Shown: piece by piece, positions 1-5,050 of the stretch | Layout of the letters: each line of letters begins with the position of its first letter | How positions within the stretch are numbered: position 1 is the stretch's first letter | NCBI GenBank assembly: GCA_003450655.1 | Contig: DMFG01000016.1 | Coordinates: 1 to 6,894, forward strand | Direction: 5' to 3' | Origin: Coxiellaceae bacterium | Lineage (GTDB): Bacteria; Pseudomonadota; Gammaproteobacteria; Coxiellales; Coxiellaceae | Length of the DNA stretch: 6,894 bases | Program-made: the position numbers and the translations under genes | Notes under the pieces: generated by a model | Seen by the model: only the letters and a program-made list of their open reading frames with translations | What the model was told of the DNA's origin: nothing | Databases searched by the model: none

Positions 1-25
1 ATTGGTGTATGAGAATCTATCATGA
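1..25 (+). CDS. pal: Probable 3' end of pal (peptidoglycan-associated lipoprotein), partial
   Basis: Only the last codons are in the window. In frame 2 (from base 2) they read L-V-Y-E-N-L-S and end with TGA at 23-25. Pal proteins commonly end in a hydrophobic strand such as the LVY of E. coli, and pal is the usual gene directly upstream of cpoB. The TGA overlaps the cpoB ATG as ATGA, which suggests translational coupling. Another frame also closes here (I-G-V, TGA at 10-12), so the frame choice rests on the Pal-like ending and the gene order. The identification is an inference from seven residues. Confidence 0.5.
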
Positions 26-1179
26 ATAAAGTCACTACTATTGGGTCGATAGTGTCGTTAATGACTGTTTTGTCGAGTGTCAGTTTTGCAGATGCGCCTG
101 CTGTTGATGCCACTGCTGCACCACAAACAGCTGTTGTGCAATCATCAGGTAAGCATCATTGGTATGATGGCCCATTGACGCAAAATGCCCCTCAGCAACA
201 AGTGGGCGCTCAAGTGCCAATGGCTACTTCTGCAGATGCACAATCTGAGTTGGTGTTACCTTCGGTGTCATCGGTTCAATCGGATTCAGGTGTCACCCCT
301 ACGCTAGCAGCAACCGATGCCGTTGAGTTACCGCAACCTCCTGTGCAGGCATTACCACCTGTGGAGAATTTGTCTGAAACGTCAGTGTCATCAGTCACTC
401 CGCCTCCTGAGCAAACTATTCACCAAGCGAGTGATGCAGCTTACCCAACACACTCATCGGCCTGGCCTGCTCAGCAGGCAGCGTCACATCAGTCGATAAC
501 TGTGTCGTCGACTGCGTCAGACTCTAGTGCATTGAATCAACAGGTTCGCCGATTAAATCAGCAACTACAGAATTTAATTGCGATGAATTTACCGCAACAA
601 GTCGCCGATATGCAGCAACAAATTCAGCAGCTCACGGGTTTGTTGGAAGAAGAGCAGCACGAAATAGCTGCTCTGAAAGAACAGCAAAAAGTCTATTATA
701 AAGATTTAGATGCTCGTATAACCCAGGGTAGCGGCCAGTCAGACACATCAACAACTAGCGTTGCGACAGTAAATTCGAATACACAGGCGATGACTGACGT
801 TGCGGAATATCAGCGCGCTTCTCAATATTTGTCTAACAAACAATATGATCAGGCACGTTCAGCCTATCAGCAATACCTAACCGATTATCCAAAAGGTCAG
901 TTTGTTGCGAATGCACATTATTGGTTAGGCGAATTGAATTTACTCAGGAAGAATAATGCAGCAGCATTATCCGAGTTTTCAACCGTAGTGAAGCAATACC
1001 CTGCGTCATCCAAACGTCCTGATGCCGAATATAAAATAGCTTCTATTCAAATGAATACTGGCCATGTTGCTGATGCTAAGCAGGGGTTTCAAGCTATTCA
1101 AAAGCACTACCCGAAAAGTACAGCAGCACAGCTTGCTGCAATACAACTTAAAAAAATAGCTGTTATACAAAGTGGTTGA
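22..1179 (+). CDS. cpoB: CpoB (YbgF), Tol-Pal associated periplasmic cell-division coordinator, with long linker
   Basis: CpoB is a periplasmic protein that binds TolA and, in E. coli, links outer-membrane constriction to PBP1B-driven peptidoglycan synthesis. The 385-residue product begins with a Sec signal peptide: a short basic start, a hydrophobic core at about residues 7-20, and likely cleavage after the Ala of SFA or ADA near 23-25. Residues about 27-165 are a low-complexity stretch rich in Ala, Ser, Pro, Gln, Thr and Val. Residues about 168-235 form a Gln-rich heptad coiled coil typical of the trimerising CpoB N-domain. Residues about 262-382 hold three TPR-like repeats, including YDQARSAYQQYLTDYP and AHYWLGELNLL. 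E. coli CpoB is about 263 residues; the extra length lies in the linker. The ATG overlaps the preceding stop, and the 3' end overlaps queE by 8 bases. Family assignment is firm; the linker's role is unknown. Confidence 0.93.
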   Translation: MNKVTTIGSIVSLMTVLSSVSFADAPAVDATAAPQTAVVQSSGKHHWYDGPLTQNAPQQQVGAQVPMATSADAQSELVLPSVSSVQSDSGVTPTLAATDAVELPQPPVQALPPVENLSETSVSSVTPPPEQTIHQASDAAYPTHSSAWPAQQAASHQSITVSSTASDSSALNQQVRRLNQQLQNLIAMNLPQQVADMQQQIQQLTGLLEEEQHEIAALKEQQKVYYKDLDARITQGSGQSDTSTTSVATVNSNTQAMTDVAEYQRASQYLSNKQYDQARSAYQQYLTDYPKGQFVANAHYWLGELNLLRKNNAAALSEFSTVVKQYPASSKRPDAEYKIASIQMNTGHVADAKQGFQAIQKHYPKSTAAQLAAIQLKKIAVIQSG

Positions 1180-1822
1180 TGTAACTTCACTGCGCATTAC
1201 GGAAATTTTTTATTCATTACAGGGAGAGTCAAGCACCGTTGGGTATCCAACGGTGTTCGTGCGTTTGACCGGTTGCCCATTGCGCTGTGTGTATTGTGAT
1301 AGTGCTTATGCCTTTAAAGGTGGTAAGCGCTTTACGATAACGGAGGTGTTAAGCGAGGTTGCTGCGTATCAACCTAAGTATGTCACTGTTACTGGGGGCG
1401 AGCCATTAGCTCAGCCTGCCTGTATTGAGTTATTAAAGCAGCTTTGTGATGCCGGTTATTTTGTTTCAATTGAAACTAGCGGAGCTCTAGATATTAGTCC
1501 GATTGATCAGCGTGTGATGACGGTAATGGATTGGAAAACACCCGAGTCTGGAGAAATGCATCGTAACCGACAAGAGAATGTAAAATATCTTAAATCCATG
1601 GATCAAGTGAAATATGTGATTAGTTCGCGAGAGGATTATGAATGGTCTAAGTCTTCAATGATTGAGCATGGTTTTGTCGATCGATGTGATGTGCTATTTT
1701 CACCCGTCTATGAAAAATTACAACCGCAGCATTTAGCAGATTGGATTGTGGATGATCGTCTACCTGTTCGTTTTCAATTTCAATTACATAAGTTGCTCTG
1801 GAATGATGAGCCAGGTCGATAA
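1172..1822 (+). CDS. queE: QueE, 7-carboxy-7-deazaguanine synthase (radical SAM)
   Basis: QueE converts 6-carboxytetrahydropterin to 7-carboxy-7-deazaguanine, the ring-contraction step on the way to preQ0 and queuosine at tRNA position 34. The 216-residue protein, close to the usual length, starts with the family pattern [12 protein letters not shown] (residues 9-20). The radical-SAM cluster motif CX3CX2C follows at Cys35, Cys39 and Cys42, then the SAM-binding segment [11 protein letters not shown]. The hydrophobic VSIETSG strand and MDWKTP segment also match QueE. The start is GTG. An in-frame TAG lies at 1157-1159, and no other standard start occurs between it and the conserved N-terminus. 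There is no clear Shine-Dalgarno sequence. The start sits 5 bases before the cpoB stop, so reinitiation after cpoB translation is likely. queC, often next to queE, is not in this window; ttcA occupies the next position. Confidence 0.95.
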   Translation: MVDVTSLRITEIFYSLQGESSTVGYPTVFVRLTGCPLRCVYCDSAYAFKGGKRFTITEVLSEVAAYQPKYVTVTGGEPLAQPACIELLKQLCDAGYFVSIETSGALDISPIDQRVMTVMDWKTPESGEMHRNRQENVKYLKSMDQVKYVISSREDYEWSKSSMIEHGFVDRCDVLFSPVYEKLQPQHLADWIVDDRLPVRFQFQLHKLLWNDEPGR

Positions 1823-1835
1823 CACGAGAAGTATT

Positions 1836-2630
1836 ATGAGTGGATTAACTAAAGTTGGAAAAAAAATCGCCCATTACATGAGTAAGGCAATTGCTGATTA
1901 TAAGCTGATTGAAAAAGGTGATCGTGTGATGATCTGTTTGTCAGGCGGTAAGGATTCCTTTACGTTGCTACGACTGCTGAATCATTTGCGAGTCGAATGC
2001 CATAATAAGTTTGAGTTGTTCTCATACACGCTTGATCAAACACAGCCAGGTTGGAATGATCAAGCTTTACGTGAATGGCTTGACAATCATCGAATTCCTT
2101 ATGAGATCGAAACACGAAATACTTATCAGGTGGTCAAAGAAAAAATCCCAGAAGGTAAAACCTATTGTTCGCTGTGTTCACGACTGCGTCGTGGGAATAT
2201 CTACCGGTATGCTGAAGAGCATGGTTTTACAAAAGTGGCGTTAGGGCATCATCGTGATGATCTGATTGAAACACTAATGATGTCGATTTTATACGGCGGC
2301 CAAGTTCGTTCTATGCCACCAAAATTGCTTACCGATAATAAAAAGAATGTAGTCATTCGCCCTATGGTTTATGTGCAAGAAGCGGATATTAAAATCTTTG
2401 CTGATGAACAACAATTTCCGATTATTCCTTGTAATTTGTGCGGCTCTCAAGATAATTTGGCGCGAGTACGGGTTAAGCGTTGGATTCAACAAATGGCGGA
2501 ACAAAATCCAAAAATCCCTAGTAATATGCTGCATGCTTTACAGAGTGTTCAGCCATCACAGCTCATGGATAAAAAATTATGGGATTTTCAGTCTTTGGGT
2601 GAAGACGCAGTACTGGATTGTTACTCATAG
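1836..2630 (+). CDS. ttcA: TtcA, tRNA 2-thiocytidine(32) synthetase
   Basis: TtcA is a cytoplasmic ATP- and Fe-S-dependent enzyme that thiolates cytidine 32 in the tRNA anticodon loop. With the start used here the protein has 264 residues. The PP-loop SGGKDS is at 36-41, and [10 protein letters not shown] (Cys111, Cys114) supplies two cluster ligands. GHHRDD follows at 137-142, and [10 protein letters not shown] (Cys199, Cys202) contains the third cluster cysteine. These motifs separate it from QueC, another PP-loop enzyme often beside queE. The C-terminus stops soon after [12 protein letters not shown], shorter than the 311-residue E. coli protein. In-frame ATGs at 1803 and 1806 would overlap queE. 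I prefer 1836 because GAGAAG lies 4 bases upstream and the protein then starts close to the conserved KAIADY region. The gene lies 13 bases after queE and is probably cotranscribed. Confidence 0.93.
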   Translation: MSGLTKVGKKIAHYMSKAIADYKLIEKGDRVMICLSGGKDSFTLLRLLNHLRVECHNKFELFSYTLDQTQPGWNDQALREWLDNHRIPYEIETRNTYQVVKEKIPEGKTYCSLCSRLRRGNIYRYAEEHGFTKVALGHHRDDLIETLMMSILYGGQVRSMPPKLLTDNKKNVVIRPMVYVQEADIKIFADEQQFPIIPCNLCGSQDNLARVRVKRWIQQMAEQNPKIPSNMLHALQSVQPSQLMDKKLWDFQSLGEDAVLDCYS

Positions 2631-2653
2631 CTTTGTTTTAAAGTATCGAATAT

Positions 2654-2684
2654 AACACCAAGGTTTTTCAAAACACGGTGTTTT
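2654..2684 (+). terminator. Possible intrinsic terminator after ttcA
   Basis: AACACC (2654-2659) can pair with GGTGTT (2677-2682). A second inner pairing of GTTT with AAAC lies between them, and the right arm ends in a run of four T (TTTTATC). The stem is short, has an internal loop and is poor in G+C, so this is a weak candidate. Its place 24 bases after the ttcA stop supports the call. Confidence 0.45.
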
Positions 2685-2745
2685 ATCAATTATATCTCCA
2701 GCAATCTAGTCTATTGTCGTCAGTTTGTGATGATTTGTCCAAATA

Positions 2746-3852
2746 ATGATAGTCGCAAGGTCTTATCCTGATCACAATAAGTTCTTTATAAAGCTGACTC
2801 CTGGGGTTGCTCAAATGAGAGAGAAACAAAAAATAAGGCCGGTTGATCGAGATTCTGATAATGTTGATAACCTAAAAAAAAGCCTAAAGTTCGAAGGTGG
2901 TAAACTGATTGTGGAAGATAAGTTTTCAATACTCACTAAAAGCGGGGTATTGTTCCACGAATTGAGTGCTTTGTCTCATTTGCTATTAAGCTCTGATATA
3001 AGCGATTTCATTGCTTTAATCAATGCAGTAATTGATAGAGTGAGTGACCATGAGGCAGTTGAGCTTGAAACAATCGAGCCAAAAGAAGAGTGTCAGGAAA
3101 CATCACCTCAAAAAAATATTATAGTATTTGATACAGTGAGTGAACTTGAGGCTGATGAGATTCATCAAAAGGGAATAAATGAAGGGTCTCATGAAGCACT
3201 ACCACAAAAAAGAATTCAGCTATCAACCTGGTTTATCAATCTAATGGTGCTTCCTATTTGGGGAAGTGCATATACATACGATGTTTTTAAAATTTTCAAA
3301 GTAGTTTGTACGGATTGTGATACACCACCACTTAATTTGATACAAAATATTTTCTCGTCAACAAGCCGTGATGGTTATCAAGAAAAATTTATTTTATTAA
3401 TGCAGTTACTGATTGGTTATCGTGAAGATTATAATAATGACGATGTCGAACTAAATCAATTTTTCAAATTTTTCTACTCCCGTCGTCACCAATACAGTTG
3501 TGTGGATCGTTGCTTACTTGAAAATAATCATGCAGAGATACTTAGTTATGCGTTAGAGAAAGCATCCTATTTAGAGGAATCTAAAGAACGGTTGTATAAG
3601 GTATTAAGGTTTATCGAAAAGAGTACTTCGATCAATTTAAATGAAGAAGGTCGCGCGGATCTATTCCCTAAGTTGATCACTATCATGGATTTTGTTTTAT
3701 TAAAAAAATATGATGATCTAATTGATTTTGATAATCTCGAGATAAATGAAGAGGAATCAAAATATCCACTGAAAGTTGTTAATTGTATTTATAATCGATT
3801 AACTTCGAAAGATCATAGTAATGATATTACGACTGCCGTCACTCCTATATAA
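2746..3852 (+). CDS. Orphan hypothetical protein, unassigned
   Basis: I do not recognise this protein. It is a 368-residue, mostly soluble and charged polypeptide with no signal peptide or clear membrane helix; the most hydrophobic stretch is short, around residues 159-175. Residues about 27-100 look like a small folded unit. Residues about 101-158 are acidic and Gln-rich, probably a linker, and carry two similar segments ending in S-P-Q-K-N-I and L-P-Q-K-R-I. Residues about 159-350 are rich in Leu, Phe, Tyr and Lys and look alpha-helical. Base use is visibly more A+T-rich than in cpoB, queE or clpB. An in-frame TGA lies at 2731-2733. The ATG at 2746 has no Shine-Dalgarno sequence. The ATG at 2815 has GGGG 8 bases upstream and gives 345 residues, so it may be the true start. 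A lineage-specific gene, perhaps a secreted effector, is possible but unproven. Confidence 0.75.
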   Translation: MIVARSYPDHNKFFIKLTPGVAQMREKQKIRPVDRDSDNVDNLKKSLKFEGGKLIVEDKFSILTKSGVLFHELSALSHLLLSSDISDFIALINAVIDRVSDHEAVELETIEPKEECQETSPQKNIIVFDTVSELEADEIHQKGINEGSHEALPQKRIQLSTWFINLMVLPIWGSAYTYDVFKIFKVVCTDCDTPPLNLIQNIFSSTSRDGYQEKFILLMQLLIGYREDYNNDDVELNQFFKFFYSRRHQYSCVDRCLLENNHAEILSYALEKASYLEESKERLYKVLRFIEKSTSINLNEEGRADLFPKLITIMDFVLLKKYDDLIDFDNLEINEEESKYPLKVVNCIYNRLTSKDHSNDITTAVTPI

Positions 3853-3963
3853 ATTAGATTGAATTAATGGTGTAGTTGTTCGATTATAAGGTAATTTTAT
3901 CGGACCTAAACAAGATAATCAGCTATTTTTTATAAATATCAGTTCGGACAATGTTCGCGATGC

Positions 3964-3978
3964 GATAATAATATTATC
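3964..3978. repeat. 15-bp A+T-rich dyad, operator-like
   Basis: GATAATA and TATTATC are perfect inverted arms of 7 bp around one central base. The outer GATAAT and ATTATC half-sites resemble those of a Fur box, but they are 3 bases apart here instead of 1, so it does not fit the Fur 7-1-7 pattern. It could be a regulator site or chance in A+T-rich DNA. Confidence 0.3.
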
Positions 3979-4048
3979 AACGTATTCTGCTAGACAAAAG
4001 CACATCTTGAAAGCTCACTGAGCTGACTAAATTTAATGGTAATGCTTG

Positions 4049-4080
4049 TAATTAGTGCAGTTGCAGATGTGCACTGATTA
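4049..4080. repeat. 11-bp inverted repeat / RNA hairpin with 10-base loop
   Basis: TAATTAGTGCA (4049-4059) pairs with TGCACTGATTA (4070-4080) at all 11 positions, with one G-U wobble, around a 10-base loop. About 20 bases later a second A+T hairpin (AATTATT, T, AATAATT at 4088-4102) leads into six T. Together they could end the upstream transcript or form the 3' end of a small RNA. As DNA, the arms could also be a dimer-binding operator. Confidence 0.5.
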
Positions 4081-4087
4081 GTCTAAT

Positions 4088-4106
4088 AATTATTTAATAA
4101 TTTTTT
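4088..4106 (+). terminator. A+T hairpin with T6 tract, possible transcript end
   Basis: AATTATT and AATAATT are 7-bp inverted arms around a single T, followed by TTTTTT at 4101-4106. The stem has no G or C and the loop is too tight for full pairing, so alone it would be a poor terminator. The stronger hairpin just upstream (4049-4080) could help. It would serve the orphan gene or an unannotated transcript. Confidence 0.3.
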
Positions 4107-4203
4107 ATCTTGATGGAGTGTTGATTATCTAATGGATCTCTTTGTCGTATCTAAAAATATAGTAACATCACGTTGTGTCGAAATATATTGATACGTCATT
4201 TCA

Positions 4204-4208
4204 AGGAG
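4204..4208 (+). promoter_or_regulatory. Strong ribosome binding site for ATG at 4215
   Basis: AGGAG ends 6 bases before the ATG at 4215, which is ideal spacing. It is the best Shine-Dalgarno sequence in the window and decides the start of the small lipoprotein gene. It argues against the long-frame GTG at 4175, which has no such site, and against the ATG at 4229, which is 20 bases away. Confidence 0.8.
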
Positions 4209-4214
4209 AAGAAA

Positions 4215-4372
4215 ATGAAAAAAAAATCATGGTTGTATTAGCTGTTGGTATGGTTGCTGGTGGAGTTACTTCATGTGCAAAGTCTGATAATGCCTCATCA
4301 GCCGCTCGTTCATCAAGCGTCCCGAAGACTTGTCAGGGGACTGATTGTCACTGCGGATGTCAGGCAGCTTAG
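4215..4372 (+). CDS. Small Cys-rich lipoprotein; frame broken or switched at an A9 run
   Basis: Initiation at the well-placed ATG gives M-K-K-K and then runs to a stop at 4239-4241, only 8 codons. One base over, the frame that is open to 4372 encodes a classic lipoprotein signal. If one A is gained within the nine A at 4218-4226, the product is a 52-residue protein starting MKKKIMVVLAVGMVAGGVTSC. It has a basic start, a hydrophobic core and the lipobox V-T-S-C with Cys21 as the lipidated residue. Ala at +2 predicts outer-membrane sorting. The mature part is about 32 residues, Ser- and Ala-rich, ending in a CX4CXCXC cluster (Cys40, 45, 47, 49). An unbroken frame exists from GTG at 4175 (65 residues), but it lacks a Shine-Dalgarno sequence and puts acidic residues before the signal. 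Slippage, phase variation, a sequencing error or a decaying gene could each explain this. Function unknown. Confidence 0.65.
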
Positions 4373-4401
4373 TTTCGTAATTAGTTAGTATCTTATATGG
4401 C

Positions 4402-4440
4402 ATGGGTTGATGTGCCTTCCATTAACCCATCTTTGGAAGG
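4402..4440. repeat. Interlocked inverted repeats between convergent genes
   Basis: ATGGGTT (4402-4408) pairs with AACCCAT (4424-4430), extendable by a G-U and an A-T pair. CCTTCC (4415-4420), inside that loop, pairs with GGAAGG (4435-4440) downstream. The layout is that of an H-type pseudoknot or of two competing hairpins. It lies between the convergent ends of the small lipoprotein gene and the thioesterase gene, where a two-way terminator would be expected, but neither strand has a T run after it. Confidence 0.45.
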
Positions 4441-4455
4441 TGGCCGGGTCTTGAT

Positions 4456-4923
4456 TTACCAGCGATGGTATGCAGGGTGATCAGGTTTAACAATGACAAA
4501 TGTTCCAATGCATTCATCACATAGTTGATCATTGGCTAATAGCTCTCCCCTGATGGTCGCCGTTTTATTTGTGAGTGTCTCACAATAAGCTTTTAGTATG
4601 AGTTCGCGATCAAGCGGTGTTGGTCGTTTTAATTTAATAGTGTATTCGCTTGTCACTGTACACGGTGGTGAATCAAGTTGTTGATCTTGCATTAAATACC
4701 AACAAGCAGCCCAGTTACAGTGACAGTCCAGTAACGTACCAATAATGCCACCGTTAAGAACCCCTGGAAAAGCATGATGGTGTGGTTGTGGTTTATAGCG
4801 TGCAATGACGTATCCATCTTTGACAAAACTCTCAAGTTGTAGACCTTTTTCATTGGCAGGTCCGCAACCATAGCAGATACTCTTCTTCGCAAATTGACGC
4901 TGTAAGCTGTATTGATGTTTCAT
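4456..4923 (-). CDS. Hotdog-fold thioesterase-like protein (PaaI family)
   Basis: The 155-residue protein (158 if it starts at the GTG at 4932) resembles the PaaI/YbgC-type hotdog superfamily of acyl-CoA thioesterases, which are cytoplasmic oligomers. Numbered from the GTG start, the subgroup pattern CYGCGPANEKGLQL begins at Cys20. The hotdog helix segment FPGVLNGGIIGTLLDCH is at residues 55-71, and SEYTIKLKRPTPLDRELILKA supplies the later beta strands. Where many PaaI relatives have H-G-G, this protein has N60-G61-G62, with Asp69 kept. I use the ATG at 4923; neither start has a good Shine-Dalgarno sequence. A possible minus-strand -10 (TATAAA, 4969-4964) lies in the spacer shared with clpB. 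The gene is monocistronic, divergent from clpB and convergent with the small lipoprotein gene. The substrate cannot be told from the sequence. Confidence 0.8.
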   Translation of the reverse strand: MKHQYSLQRQFAKKSICYGCGPANEKGLQLESFVKDGYVIARYKPQPHHHAFPGVLNGGIIGTLLDCHCNWAACWYLMQDQQLDSPPCTVTSEYTIKLKRPTPLDRELILKAYCETLTNKTATIRGELLANDQLCDECIGTFVIVKPDHPAYHRW

Positions 4924-4983
4924 GTTATTCACTATACCGTTTTGCCGATAAAAATCGATATCTTTTATAGTTGATTCTGAGGT

Positions 4984-5013
4984 CTTGAAAATAGCTTAAT
5001 GTAACCCTATTTA
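4984..5013 (+). promoter_or_regulatory. Sigma-32 type heat-shock promoter of clpB
   Basis: CTTGAAA at 4984-4990 is followed after 14 bases by CCCTATTTA at 5005-5013. This closely matches the RpoH consensus (CTTGAAA, 11-16 bases, CCCCATnTA), with one C to T change in the -10. Transcription would start near 5020 and leave a leader of about 30 bases. clpB is a standard RpoH target in gammaproteobacteria, which supports the call. Confidence 0.85.
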
Positions 5014-5050
5014 ATATCTATAGAGATTAATCAAATAAGTAGGTGCCATT

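Larger units (their letters stand above)
3853..4214. other. Non-coding stretch between orphan gene and small lipoprotein gene
   Basis: This 362-base A+T-rich interval has no convincing gene on the plus strand, and I found none on the minus strand by inspection. It holds a 15-bp near-palindrome (3964-3978), a 5-bp hairpin AGCTC-ACT-GAGCT (4012-4024), an 11-bp hairpin (4049-4080), and an A+T dyad followed by six T (4088-4106). A TATAGT at 4158-4163 could be a -10 box for the gene at 4215, but no good -35 lies at the right distance. The interval could hold the terminator of the upstream gene, a small RNA, and the promoter of the downstream gene; the sequence does not decide. Confidence 0.6.

Noticed and set aside
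1746..1802. N-terminal extension of TtcA from ATG at 1746
   Set aside because: It would lie wholly inside the conserved end of queE and add residues unlike TtcA. Starts at 1803, 1806 or 1836 fit better.
1836..2630. PP-loop gene next to queE read as queC
   Set aside because: [16 protein letters not shown] and [10 protein letters not shown] are TtcA signatures that QueC does not have.
3820..3852. C-terminal type IV secretion signal in the orphan protein
   Set aside because: The Glu cluster (residues 333-338) is more than 30 residues from the C-terminus and the last 20 residues lack a glutamate block, so the pattern does not support a claim.
4036..4077. 13-codon ORF overlapping the hairpin at 4049-4080, as a possible leader peptide
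   Set aside because: No ribosome binding site, no run of a regulatory amino acid, and no biosynthetic gene downstream that would use attenuation.
4132..4191. 19-codon ORF starting ATG GAT CTC upstream of the small lipoprotein gene
   Set aside because: GGAG lies 13 bases upstream, which is too far, and the peptide shows no recognisable feature.
4175..4214. GTG at 4175 as the start of the small lipoprotein
   Set aside because: No Shine-Dalgarno sequence. It adds an acidic N-terminal extension before the signal core, and the strong AGGAG for the ATG at 4215 would lie inside it.
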